From contig JAHINZ010000425.1 in the NCBI GenBank assembly GCA_018895795.1, forward strand, positions 1 through 32,152: DNA of 32,152 nucleotides, in the 5' to 3' direction. The notes under the pieces are model-generated. The model was given only the letters and a program-made list of their open reading frames with translations, did no database searches and was not told the origin of the DNA. This document shows positions 1-7,327 of this stretch, one piece after another. The position numbers and the translations under genes were made by a program. Positions within the stretch are counted from its first letter, which is position 1. Every line of letters starts with the position of its first letter. Origin of the DNA: Alphaproteobacteria bacterium (GTDB lineage Bacteria; Pseudomonadota; Alphaproteobacteria; Caulobacterales; Caulobacteraceae).

Positions 1-6
1 AAGCTT

Positions 7-36
7 GCCCCGCGTCAAGGCGGGGCTTCAAGCCCC
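7..36 (-). terminator. Overlapping hairpins after the small membrane protein gene
   Basis: Two overlapping inverted repeats are visible. GCCCCGC at 7-13 pairs with GCGGGGC at 20-26, and GGGGCTT at 22-28 pairs with AAGCCCC at 30-36. They lie directly after the TAA stop of the minus-strand gene at 37-207. Because they share bases, only one can form at a time. There is no clear T-run, so termination is inferred from position and stem strength. Confidence 0.45.
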
Positions 37-207
37 TTAGAGCGACTGGACCACGAAGGTGATCGCCGACACCGGAACACCCACGATCAGGGCGACGGTG
101 ATCGCGGTCATCAAGACCTTGTCGGCGATGCGGAACAGGCGGGCGGCGTGCATTTTCGGTTGATCCATAGAGAGGGCTGGACGCGCGCCGGGGAGGGAGG
201 CGTCCAT
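37..207 (-). CDS. Small single-helix membrane protein (hypothetical)
   Basis: This frame encodes 56 residues from the ATG at 207, or 43 from the in-frame ATG at 168. One hydrophobic helix covers the C-terminal half (KVLMTAITVALIVGVPVSA), after a short basic stretch, so a single membrane segment with the N-terminus inside is likely. I do not recognise a family. Neither ATG has a good Shine-Dalgarno sequence. A promoter-like pair (TTGTTG, 17 bases, TATCTG) would start transcription at about position 207, which would make the longer form leaderless, while the 168 start would have a leader of about 40 bases. The hairpins right after the stop and the dyad upstream argue that this is a real, regulated gene. 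Its function is unknown. Confidence 0.55.
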   Translation of the reverse strand: MDASLPGARPALSMDQPKMHAARLFRIADKVLMTAITVALIVGVPVSAITFVVQSL

Positions 208-213
208 GATCAA

Positions 214-242
214 CAGATAGGCGGTGATTTGGGTTCCAACAA
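214..242 (-). promoter_or_regulatory. Candidate promoter of the small membrane protein gene
   Basis: On the minus strand, TTGTTG (237-242) is followed after 17 bases by TATCTG (214-219). The expected start of transcription is near 207, on or next to the first ATG of the small gene. This is inferred from consensus only. Confidence 0.4.
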
Positions 243-247
243 TGCTG

Positions 248-266
248 AATATCGATAAACGATATT
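248..266. promoter_or_regulatory. Operator-like dyad AATATCG-N5-CGATATT
   Basis: There are perfect 7-base arms at 248-254 and 260-266 around the spacer ATAAA, within an AT-rich island in otherwise GC-rich DNA. The dyad lies just upstream of the candidate -35 box of the small membrane protein gene. It looks like the site of a dimeric regulator. I cannot name the regulator, and none is encoded next to it in the window. Confidence 0.5.
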
Positions 267-293
267 AAAAACTCTTAATGTTGAGTGATGGCA

Positions 294-887
294 TCAGGCT
301 AGTTGCACGGAAGTCACAACCAGGGAATCGCGCCGCGCCACCGCCTCGAACCAGGCCTCCAGAGCGGGTCGGCCGACGCGCCAGTCCAGAACCTTTCGGG
401 CGTCGAAATAGGCCAGCTGGGCGGCAACGGCGATCTCGGCGATCGTGAAGCGATCGACCGTGAAGGCCTGGGTTTCCAGCAGGTCCAGACCGGCGGTGAT
501 GGCGCGAAGCTGGCGCTCCAGCAGCTCGGGACGCTGGTCGTCGGCCGGCCGCATCCGCTCGCGCACGACGGCCACGGCGGCCGAGCCCATGCCGTCGGCC
601 AGGGCCTGGAGCGTCAGGGCCCGTCGGCGATCCTGGCCGGAGGCCGGGATCAGGCCGGCGCCGCCCAGGGCGTCCAGGTGGTCGCAGATCACCGCGGAAT
701 CAAACAGGATCTCGCCGTCGTCGAGGATCAGGGTGGGCACCTGGCTCAGCGGATTGAGGGCGCGCAGACTTTCGTCGGTGAACGGGCTGGCGGTCTCCAG
801 GGTGATGGCGCCGGTCAGGCCGTTTTCGTGGGCGACGATGCGAACCTTGCGCGCAAACGGCGACAAGGCGGAGTAAAGGAGCCGCAT
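294..887 (-). CDS. Glutathione S-transferase family protein
   Basis: The protein has 197 residues, typical of a cytosolic GST. The N-terminal thioredoxin-like domain begins MRLLYSALSPFARKVRI, where SPFARK is the usual glutathione-site loop. The cis-proline motif is SQVPTL (P51) and the glutathione-binding acidic-Ser pair is D63-S64. The C-terminal half is the all-helical domain. Family members conjugate or reduce electrophiles with glutathione, but the substrate cannot be read from sequence. The start is the ATG that opens the thioredoxin fold. The same frame stays open far upstream, but that part is antisense to rdgB and was discarded. The gene is divergent from rdgB with only 24 bases between the start codons, so the two promoters must overlap or lie inside coding DNA. 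Confidence 0.85.
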   Translation of the reverse strand: MRLLYSALSPFARKVRIVAHENGLTGAITLETASPFTDESLRALNPLSQVPTLILDDGEILFDSAVICDHLDALGGAGLIPASGQDRRRALTLQALADGMGSAAVAVVRERMRPADDQRPELLERQLRAITAGLDLLETQAFTVDRFTIAEIAVAAQLAYFDARKVLDWRVGRPALEAWFEAVARRDSLVVTSVQLA

Positions 888-911
888 GGGTGATTTCCGA
901 AGGAGGCCGCG

Positions 912-1514
912 ATGGCGTTGAGACTGCAGCCTGGACTTAAGCTTGTCGTGGCCACGCACAACCCCGGAAAGGTCCCGGAAATCGCGGCCCTGCTCGACGG
1001 CCGCTTTGAACTGGTCTCCGCCGGGGCCTTGGGCCTGCCCGAACCGGAGGAAACCGAGACCACCTTCGTCGGCAACGCCCTGCTCAAGGCCCGCCACGCC
1101 GCCGACCTGTCGGGCCTGATCGCCCTGGCCGACGACTCCGGCCTGTCGGTGGCCGCCCTGGACGGCGCGCCCGGCGTCTATTCGGCCCGCTGGGCCGGAC
1201 CGACCAAGGATTTCACCTTGGCCACGGCCAAGGTCGAGCAACGCCTGGAAGAGACCGGCTCGGACGACCGCGCCGCCTGGTTCACCTCGGCCCTGGCCGT
1301 GGCCTGGCCGGGCGGTCCGGCCGTGATCGTGCAAGGCGAGGTGCACGGAACCCTGACCTTCCCGCCGCGCGGAACCCGGGGCTTCGGCTACGACCCGATC
1401 TTCGTCGCCGCCGGCCATGACCTGACCTTCGGCGAGATGGAGCCGACCGCCAAGGACGCCATCAGCCACCGGGCCCGGGCGTTCGAGAAGCTGAAGGCGG
1501 CGCTGTTTGAGTGA
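912..1514 (+). CDS. rdgB: Non-canonical purine NTP pyrophosphatase (RdgB/HAM1)
   Basis: This protein hydrolyses dITP, XTP and similar damaged purine nucleotides to monophosphates plus pyrophosphate, keeping them out of DNA. It has 200 residues, the usual family length. Visible signatures are the nucleotide-binding ATHNPGK (14-20), [10 protein letters not shown], the catalytic ADDSGL (73-78), GVYSARWAG, the GFGYDP loop and SHRARA near the C-terminus. The start is fixed by AAGGAGG at 900-906, five bases before the ATG. It is the first gene of a run with hemW, rsmI, yraN and a SirB1-like gene. Its last codons overlap the hemW start by eight bases, so translation of hemW may be coupled to it. Confidence 0.95.
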   Translation: MALRLQPGLKLVVATHNPGKVPEIAALLDGRFELVSAGALGLPEPEETETTFVGNALLKARHAADLSGLIALADDSGLSVAALDGAPGVYSARWAGPTKDFTLATAKVEQRLEETGSDDRAAWFTSALAVAWPGGPAVIVQGEVHGTLTFPPRGTRGFGYDPIFVAAGHDLTFGEMEPTAKDAISHRARAFEKLKAALFE

Positions 1515-2670
1515 GTCAAAGCCAGCCTTCCTCGCCCCCCTCGGCGTCTATGTCCACTGGCCCTACTGCGCGCGCATCTGCCCCTATTGCGACTTCAACG
1601 TCGTGCGCGACCGGGGGCGCGGCGCCGAGCAGGCGCAGCTGGCCGACGCCATCGTCGCCGACCTGATCGCCCAGCGCGCCCTGACCGGCCCCCGCCGCCT
1701 GCTGTCGATCTTCTTTGGCGGCGGCACGCCGTCGTTGATGGACCCGGCCCAGGTGGCGCGGGTGATCGAGACGGCCCGGGGCCTGTGGTCGCCGGTCGAG
1801 GATCTGGAGATCAGCCTGGAGGCCAATCCCACCGACGCCGAGGCCGGCCGGTTCGAGGCCCTGGCGGCGGCCGGTGTCGCGCGCCTGTCGCTGGGCGTGC
1901 AGTCGCTGCACGATGACGCCCTGGCCCTGCTGGGCCGCAATCACGACGCGGGATCGGCGCGGCGGGCGATCGCCGTGGCGGCCCACGCCTTCCCGCGCCT
2001 GTCCATCGACCTGATCTATGCCCGCCCCGGCCAGAGCGTCGGCGCCTGGCGCGCCGAGCTGCGGGAGGCCCTGGCGATGGGTCCCGAGCACGTGTCGCCC
2101 TACCAGTTGACGATCGAGACCGGCACCGCCTTCGATCGCGCGGTGGGCCGCGGCAGACTGATCATGCCGGACGAGGACCTGGGCCACGACCTGTTCGAGG
2201 CCACCCAACAGGTGCTCGAGGCCGCCGGCTTTGACGCCTATGAGGTGTCCAACCACGCCCGGGGGCAGGCGGCGCGCTCGCGGCACAATCTGGTCTACTG
2301 GCGCGGCCATGACTATGTCGGGGTCGGGCCCGGCGCCCACGGCCGGCTGACCTTGCCCGAAAGCCGGGTCGCCACCACCGCCCATCGCAAGATCGCCGAC
2401 TATGTCGCCGCCGTGCGCGACACCGGGGTCGGCTTCGTCCAGGAGACCCTGTCGGCCGTCGAGGCGGCCGAGGAGCGGCTGGTGCTGGGCCTGCGGATCG
2501 ATGACGGCGTGGCCTTCCCGGAGGTGGCGGTCCTGGGCCTGTCGCCCGAGGCCGCCAAGGTGCGCCGCCATGTCGACCTGGGCCTGTTGGTCGATGATCC
2601 GGTACGCCTGCGCGCCACCCGCGCGGGTCGACTGGTGCTGGACCGGCTGACAGGCGCGCTCGCGACCTGA
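1507..2670 (+). CDS. hemW: Radical SAM heme chaperone HemW
   Basis: The product has 387 residues. The 4Fe-4S/SAM motif C-x3-C-x2-C sits at C21, C25 and C28 in the context [11 protein letters not shown]. The phenylalanine after the last Cys-Asp marks HemW rather than the true oxidase HemN, which has a fourth cysteine there. FFGGGTPS follows, then EANP and the GVQS radical-SAM strand. HemW is a heme-binding chaperone for respiratory proteins and is often mis-annotated as coproporphyrinogen oxidase. The only usable start is the TTG at 1507: the frame has a stop at 1492 and no ATG or GTG before the conserved VYVHWPYC. This TTG lies inside the end of rdgB (8-base overlap), so coupled translation is likely. 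Confidence 0.92.
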   Translation: MSESKPAFLAPLGVYVHWPYCARICPYCDFNVVRDRGRGAEQAQLADAIVADLIAQRALTGPRRLLSIFFGGGTPSLMDPAQVARVIETARGLWSPVEDLEISLEANPTDAEAGRFEALAAAGVARLSLGVQSLHDDALALLGRNHDAGSARRAIAVAAHAFPRLSIDLIYARPGQSVGAWRAELREALAMGPEHVSPYQLTIETGTAFDRAVGRGRLIMPDEDLGHDLFEATQQVLEAAGFDAYEVSNHARGQAARSRHNLVYWRGHDYVGVGPGAHGRLTLPESRVATTAHRKIADYVAAVRDTGVGFVQETLSAVEAAEERLVLGLRIDDGVAFPEVAVLGLSPEAAKVRRHVDLGLLVDDPVRLRATRAGRLVLDRLTGALAT

Positions 2671-2724
2671 TAGGACTATCCGCCGAAGCAGTATCGCGTC
2701 TCCCGGCGCGGCAAGGATTCCCCC

Positions 2725-3612
2725 GTGAGCCGCACGATCACCGCCCCGCCGCCGCTGTCGGACGCCCCCCTGGCGCCCGGCCTCTATCTGGTGGCGACGC
2801 CGATCGGCAATCTGCGCGACATCACCCTGCGGGCCCTGGACGTGATCAACGCCTGCGACCTGTTGCTGGCCGAGGACACCCGCGTGTCGGGCAAGCTGCT
2901 GGCCGCCTACCAGATCTCCAAACGGCTGGAGCGCTATGACGAACACGTCGCCGATCGCGCCACGCCCCGCATCCTGGAGCGGCTGGAGGCCGGCGAGCGC
3001 GTGGCCCTGGTCTCGGACGCCGGCACGCCGATGGTCTCCGACCCCGGCTATCGCCTGGCCAAGGCGGCCATCGCCGCCGGCCATCCGGTGTTTCCGATCC
3101 CCGGGGCCTCGGCGGCCCTGGCGGCCCTGACCCTGGCCGGCCTGCCCACCGACCGCTTCCTGTTCGCCGGCTTCCCGCCGCCCAAGAGCGCCGCGCGCAA
3201 GACCTTCTTCGAGGAACTGGCCCCGGTCCGCGCCACCCTGATCTTCTACGAAGGAGCCTCGCGGGTGGCCGACAGCCTGGCCGACATGGCCGCCGTGTTC
3301 GGCCCGCGCGACGCCGCCGTGGCCCGCGAGCTGACCAAGCTCTACGAGACCTGCACCCGCGGCACGCTGGACGACCTGGCCGCCGATCCGCGCTTCGACA
3401 GTCCCAAGGGCGAGATCGTCATCCTGGTCGGTCCCGGCACGGAACGTCCCGTCCAGGCCGGCGACGCCGAGAGCGCCCTGCGCGAGGCCATGGCCCGCCT
3501 GCCGCTGGGCGAGGCGGCCTCCGAGGTCGCCAAGGCCCTGGGCCTGCCGCGCCGCGACCTCTACCGCCAGGCCCTGGCTCTCAAGGACGCCGCCCAGGAG
3601 ACGGCGGGATGA
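2725..3612 (+). CDS. rsmI: 16S rRNA (cytidine-1402-2'-O)-methyltransferase RsmI
   Basis: A 295-residue tetrapyrrole-methylase-fold enzyme that uses SAM to 2'-O-methylate C1402 in the decoding centre of 16S rRNA. Signatures are LYLVATPIGNLRDITLRA near residue 21, LLAEDTRVSGKLL, the SAM-site SDAGTPMVSDPGYRLA, PGASA and YEGASRV. Length and motif order match the family. The GTG at 2725 has AAGGA at 2713-2717 at acceptable spacing, and the conserved fold begins about 19 residues in. The gene follows hemW after 54 bases and overlaps the start of yraN by the four bases ATGA, so rsmI and yraN are almost certainly co-translated. This pairing is common in proteobacteria. Confidence 0.94.
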   Translation: MSRTITAPPPLSDAPLAPGLYLVATPIGNLRDITLRALDVINACDLLLAEDTRVSGKLLAAYQISKRLERYDEHVADRATPRILERLEAGERVALVSDAGTPMVSDPGYRLAKAAIAAGHPVFPIPGASAALAALTLAGLPTDRFLFAGFPPPKSAARKTFFEELAPVRATLIFYEGASRVADSLADMAAVFGPRDAAVARELTKLYETCTRGTLDDLAADPRFDSPKGEIVILVGPGTERPVQAGDAESALREAMARLPLGEAASEVAKALGLPRRDLYRQALALKDAAQETAG

Positions 3613-3983
3613 CCGCCGCCCGCCAGATCCGCGGCGCCCAGGCGCGCTTGTCTGGCCGACGCGCCGAGGTGCTGGCCGCCGCCTGGCTGATGCTGAAGGG
3701 CTATCGCATCCTGGGCTTTCGCCTGACCACGCCGCTGGGCGAGATCGACCTGCTGGCCCAGCGCGGACCCATACTGGCCGTGGTCGAGGTCAAGCGCCGC
3801 GCCCATCTGGACGACGCTCTGGACGCGGTCACCGCCGAGCAGCGGGCCCGGCTGCGGCGCGCCGCCGCCCACATCATCGCCCACCGCAACGGCCTGCGGA
3901 ACGCCAGCGTGCGCCTGGACCTCATAGCCTTGGCCCCGGGCCGTCGGCCGCGCCATCTGCGCGACGCCTGGCGGGAGGCGTGA
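3609..3983 (+). CDS. YraN family (UPF0102) nuclease-fold protein
   Basis: A small protein of 124 residues. The conserved core is the PD-(D/E)XK-like arrangement E20, then D47 in LGEIDLLA and E60-V-K62 in VVEVKRR. That is the fold of Holliday-junction resolvases and restriction nucleases, but the biochemical role of YraN is not settled. The ATG at 3609 overlaps the rsmI stop as ATGA and the gene ends one base into the next start (TGATG), so it sits mid-operon with coupled translation on both sides. The family is recognised with high confidence; activity is not claimed. Confidence 0.9.
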   Translation: MTAARQIRGAQARLSGRRAEVLAAAWLMLKGYRILGFRLTTPLGEIDLLAQRGPILAVVEVKRRAHLDDALDAVTAEQRARLRRAAAHIIAHRNGLRNASVRLDLIALAPGRRPRHLRDAWREA

Positions 3984-4798
3984 TGACCCGCGCCGAGGCT
4001 GAAGCGATCCTGATCCGTATCGGCGAAGGCCCCGACGAGGGCTTCCCCCTGTTCGAGGCCGCCCTGGCCTGCGCGACGCATGATGATCCCGACCGCGACC
4101 CCGAGCCGACCCTCGCCCTGGGACGCCAGGCGGGCGAACGCCTGATCGAACGCCTCAAGACCGAGTCGCCGGAGGAAGCCGTCGCCGAGGCCCTGGCCGG
4201 CGACCTTCGCCTGACCGGCGACGTGATCACCTATGACCACCCCGACAATGCCGACATCATCGCCATCGCGCAGCGCCGCAAGGGCCTGCCGGTGGCCCTG
4301 GGCGTCTTCTATCTGCACGCCGCGCGCCAGGCGGGCGTGGCGCTGTACGGGGTGGATTTTCCCGGCCACTTCCTGCTGCGCATCGAGACCGACGAAGGGC
4401 CGCTGGCGCTCGATCCGTTCAGCGAGGGCCGGGTGGTGCTACCCTCGGAGCTGTCGCGGCGGGCCCTGCGCACCGGCCTGATGCCCGATGTCGCCGACAA
4501 GCTGGAACGCTTGATGGCCCCGGTCTCCGACCGCGCCGTGCTGATCCGCCTGCAGAACAACATCTTCGCCCGCGCCCAGCAGGCCCGCGACTGGCCTCGC
4601 GCCGAGCGTTCCGCCCTGCGCCGCGCCCTGCTCAATCCCGCCGACCACCGCCCCTGGCTGGACGTCGCCGCCGCCCGCGAAGGCCAGGGGGCCCTGGCGG
4701 GCGCGCTGCAGGCCCTGACCCGCGCCCAGATTCTCGACGGCGGCGCGGCCATCGCCGCCCGCGCGGCGCGCGAGCGGGTGCGGTTGAAGCTGAACTGA
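3983..4798 (+). CDS. SirB1/transglutaminase-like family protein
   Basis: The protein has 271 residues from the ATG at 3983. A GTG at 3980 would add one residue. GGGAGG at 3973-3978 serves as ribosome site, and the start overlaps the yraN stop as TGATG. The centre carries the SirB1-type transglutaminase-like signature RRKGLPVALGVFYL, then GVALYGVDFPGHFLLR, with DPF (residues about 136-138) where the family keeps an Asp. The C-terminal third is Ala/Arg-rich and helical, resembling tetratricopeptide segments that go with this domain. The catalytic cysteine of true transglutaminases is not evident, so a binding rather than enzymatic role is likely. It ends the rdgB run and faces a minus-strand gene. 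Confidence 0.82.
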   Translation: MTRAEAEAILIRIGEGPDEGFPLFEAALACATHDDPDRDPEPTLALGRQAGERLIERLKTESPEEAVAEALAGDLRLTGDVITYDHPDNADIIAIAQRRKGLPVALGVFYLHAARQAGVALYGVDFPGHFLLRIETDEGPLALDPFSEGRVVLPSELSRRALRTGLMPDVADKLERLMAPVSDRAVLIRLQNNIFARAQQARDWPRAERSALRRALLNPADHRPWLDVAAAREGQGALAGALQALTRAQILDGGAAIAARAARERVRLKLN

Positions 4799-4875
4799 GA
4801 GGCGCGTCGGCCGTCGCCTTACGAGGCGGCCGCGCCCGAGATGGCGGCGCGGGTCCTGGCGGTTCGCCTTGAGCC

Positions 4876-5364
4876 TCAGGCCCAGGCCGGCGTCCAGCCC
4901 GCCGCGCCGTCGTCACCCTTGGCGGGAGGGGCCTTCGGGCGGCGAACCCGGCCTTGGCGCGCGCGACCGCCCCGGCGTGCCCGGTCCATGATCCTGGACG
5001 CGCGCGCCCGCGCCCAGGCCAGGGCCGATCGGGCGAGGTCTCGCAGTCCGCGCAGGCGCGCGGCGGCGGCGATCAGGACGACGGTGGCGAAGAGGTCCAC
5101 GAAGGTCGCGACGTCGAAGGCCATCAGCCAGGCCAGACCCTCGGGCAGCATCAGGCTCAGCAGACGCAGGCCTTCGGATTCGAACAGCAGGGCGGCCAGC
5201 AGGGTGACGCCCAGGACGACCTTGGCCAGGATGATCTGGCCCAGCGTCAGGCGTGACAAAGCCTGGGCCGGCGCCTCGATCAGCAAACGTCGCAGGCGCT
5301 TACCCATGTCTGTTTCCGTACAGAGCAAGATCGCGATCAAGGTCGCCAGCAGCATGAACGTCAT
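4876..5364 (-). CDS. Hypothetical membrane protein with basic C-terminal tail
   Basis: There are 162 residues from the ATG at 5364, preceded by AGGGG; an ATG at 5355 would remove three residues. The order is a hydrophobic N-terminal helix (MTFMLLATLIAILLC), an amphipathic linker, a helix pair (about 46-62 and 83-103), then some 60 residues rich in Arg and Ala and ending in a Pro/Lys/Gly stretch. The charge pattern puts the tail in the cytoplasm, where it might touch nucleic acid or lipid headgroups, but this is guesswork. I recognise no family. It lies downstream of the TonB-like repeat gene on the same strand after 127 bases with no obvious terminator, so co-transcription is possible. Confidence 0.6.
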   Translation of the reverse strand: MTFMLLATLIAILLCTETDMGKRLRRLLIEAPAQALSRLTLGQIILAKVVLGVTLLAALLFESEGLRLLSLMLPEGLAWLMAFDVATFVDLFATVVLIAAAARLRGLRDLARSALAWARARASRIMDRARRGGRARQGRVRRPKAPPAKGDDGAAGWTPAWA

Positions 5365-5491
5365 GTCGAAAGCCCCTGACGATCCTGGTGTGCGCACCGG
5401 AGGTAGGCGTCGTTGTCGGGCGGAACAAGAGCAGGGCGGCGGCCCAGCCGGCGGCCGCCCGCCAAGGCGGTCGTCGCGTACAGGTCCTGGC

Positions 5492-6847
5492 TCAAGGCTT
5501 GGCCGGAGCTTTGGCCGCCCCATCGCCTTCGCCGGTCGGCGGCGGGGCCTCCCAAAGGAAGCGGATCGGCAGGGTGATCCGCAAGCCCTCGACGGGGTCA
5601 CCCTCGGTGGTCCAGGGGTTCATGCGTATCAATCCGGCCGCCTTGATCGCGGCGGCGGCGAAGTCCAGGCCGGCCGGCTCCTCGCGAACGGCCTGGCACT
5701 CGACCAGATCGCCGGTGGCCGTGAGCGCACAGGAGGCCGCCCCCAGACCCGTCGTGACGCCGGCGGCGGCCGCCGCTTCGGGATAGACCTGGGCCATGCC
5801 TTCTATGGTGAGGGTACGGATCCAGCGCGGCTTGCTCAGCTTGCGGCCCTCCGGCCCGGCGGGGTTTCGGAAACGGAAAGGGATGTCGACCTTGTAGTCG
5901 TACAGGGACTTGGCCTGGTCGCTCTCGAAGACGACCTGAAACGATCGCGACAGGCTCTTGGCCGCCTTGCCAAAGCCCTTGCCCATGGGGTTTTCCGAGA
6001 TCACGTCGCAGGCGTGGGGAACCCCTCTCTTGTCCAGGTCGCAGCGCAGGACCGCGTGGCCGGTCGGGGCGTCGCCGGCCTCGGCGGTGGGCCAGGCCGC
6101 CGCCACCTGGGCCGCCGACGGCGCCACGGTCCAGGGCGGATCGAGCACAAGGCTCTGGCCCGCGGGTCTGACCCCTCCGTTGGCCAATCCAGCCCAGACC
6201 ACCGGGACCGTCACCTCGCCGCCCGGCACGGGCTTGCCGCCCCGGATCTTGGGGCTCATGCGAAATTGCGGGGCCAGTTGCAGCGCGGCCTGCCCGAATC
6301 CCAGACCCTGCGGCTCCTCGGACAGAACCTTGCAGGCCTCCAGGAAGCCCTCGACCGTGATCACACACCCGATCGTCGCCCGGCCGTCGCGGCCGGCCTT
6401 GATCGCGGCGGTCGGGAAGGCGCCGGCCAGGGCGCTCGAGGTCGGCTTCTTGACCCAGTCTGGATTGGCGTCGCCGGGGGCGAGGAACTGGAAGCTGGTC
6501 TTCACCGGTCGACCCGCGACCGGCGCGCCCGAGGCGTCCTTGGTCTTGATCCGCTCCTTGCCGACCAGTTGCAGGGCCGCCGCCCCAAAGCCCAGACCGA
6601 CGGGGTCCTCCTTGAAGATCGTACAGTCGTTGAGCTTGCCATCGCTTCCGGCCACGCAGGCCAGGGTGGCGTAACCCGAGATCTTCCGTTCGAAAGCCGC
6701 CGGGGGATAGGCCGCCTTCACATCAGCCGGCTTGGCGACGGCGACAAACTGCGGCCTCCAGCCGGCGGCGTCATCATCATCGTCCAGCGCCAAGGCCGGG
6801 CCGACGATCGCGGCGAAGACGATCGCCAGGGTCCATGAACGCCACAT
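5492..6847 (-). CDS. Secreted protein with four tandem TonB C-terminal-like repeats
   Basis: The 451-residue product opens with a signal peptide (MWRSWTLAIVFAAIVGPALA) and a short Asp run. Four repeats follow, each with a (Y/F/W)P-x-A start, a strand carrying a cysteine, a second cysteine exactly 11 positions on, then (E/D)xP-x-G-x-(G/D)F-x-x-A. The cysteine pairs are C64/C75, C161/C172, C269/C280 and C373/C384. This is the TonB C-terminal fold, but the protein lacks the N-terminal anchor helix and Pro-rich arm of a working TonB. In the periplasm each pair probably forms a disulfide. A role as periplasmic binding scaffold is more likely than energy transduction. GGGAG precedes the ATG by suitable spacing. 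The C-terminal tail is Pro/Ala-rich. Confidence 0.75.
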   Translation of the reverse strand: MWRSWTLAIVFAAIVGPALALDDDDDAAGWRPQFVAVAKPADVKAAYPPAAFERKISGYATLACVAGSDGKLNDCTIFKEDPVGLGFGAAALQLVGKERIKTKDASGAPVAGRPVKTSFQFLAPGDANPDWVKKPTSSALAGAFPTAAIKAGRDGRATIGCVITVEGFLEACKVLSEEPQGLGFGQAALQLAPQFRMSPKIRGGKPVPGGEVTVPVVWAGLANGGVRPAGQSLVLDPPWTVAPSAAQVAAAWPTAEAGDAPTGHAVLRCDLDKRGVPHACDVISENPMGKGFGKAAKSLSRSFQVVFESDQAKSLYDYKVDIPFRFRNPAGPEGRKLSKPRWIRTLTIEGMAQVYPEAAAAAGVTTGLGAASCALTATGDLVECQAVREEPAGLDFAAAAIKAAGLIRMNPWTTEGDPVEGLRITLPIRFLWEAPPPTGEGDGAAKAPAKP

Positions 6848-6952
6848 CGGAAGACTCCCAGGAACCCCTCGGCGCTGCTCACGCGGATAACGACAGCGCG
6901 CAGCCCTGGGTAGAGCTTAGCCTGGGCGCGAGTCGCTTGCCAAGGGCTGGTG

Positions 6953-6991
6953 AAGACGCCGGGCTAGGCTTTCGCCGTCGCCCGGCGTCTT
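6953..6991 (-). terminator. Strong inverted repeat after the 56-residue protein gene
   Basis: AAGACGCCGGGC at 6953-6964 is exactly complementary to 6980-6991, giving a 12-base perfect stem with a 15-base loop. It begins five bases after the stop of the minus-strand gene at 6997-7167. It lacks a T-tract. Confidence 0.55.
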
Positions 6992-6996
6992 GAGAG

Positions 6997-7167
6997 TCAG
7001 GCGTTCTTGTCGACGAGTTTTCCCTGTCCTGGGGGCGGCGCGGCGCGGGGCGCGGCCTTGGCGGCGCCGTCGTCGCCGTCGTGATCGTTGCGGACCTCCG
7101 GTCCGGGGCCTTCAGCGGCTTCGGCCATGGGCGCGGGCGCGGGCGGGGGCGTGCTGGAAATCTTCAT
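6997..7167 (-). CDS. Small Pro/Ala-rich acidic protein (hypothetical)
   Basis: This 56-residue frame is probably real. AGGAGA stands seven bases before the ATG, and a 12-base-pair hairpin follows the stop. The protein begins MKISSTPPPAPAP, has an acidic centre (NDHDGDDGAA) and ends in GQGKLVDKNA. It has no membrane helix or signal peptide and is likely disordered. I do not recognise a named family. It is divergent from polA, with 160 bases between the starts. A GAGTC (CcrM-type GANTC) site lies at 7170-7174, inside its ribosome-binding region. Codon use is like the neighbouring genes. Confidence 0.6.
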   Translation of the reverse strand: MKISSTPPPAPAPMAEAAEGPGPEVRNDHDGDDGAAKAAPRAAPPPGQGKLVDKNA

Positions 7168-7327
7168 GCGAGTCTCCTGTTTCGGGCGAGCGTCAGGCCG
7201 CCTGATCAGACAGGACGACGCGCTAGGCCCGCCCCCTCAAGGCACTGTTCGCGCGTCGGCGGGAGCGCGCGCGATTGGCGCGGCGCGAAGGGTTTGCGGC
7301 GCCCAGGGTCCGGCCTATGTTCCGCCC

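Noticed and set aside
888-1469. N-terminal extension of the GST frame to 391 residues
   Set aside because: The extra part is antisense to rdgB and has no domain. The GST fold starts at the ATG at 887.
1507-2670. Coproporphyrinogen III oxidase HemN
   Set aside because: The motif is CxxxCxxC followed by Asp-Phe, without the extra cysteine of HemN, so HemW is the better call.
4841-6838. A 665-codon plus-strand frame across the membrane protein and TonB-like genes
   Set aside because: It is Arg/Gly-rich without motifs and spans two good minus-strand genes with ribosome sites.
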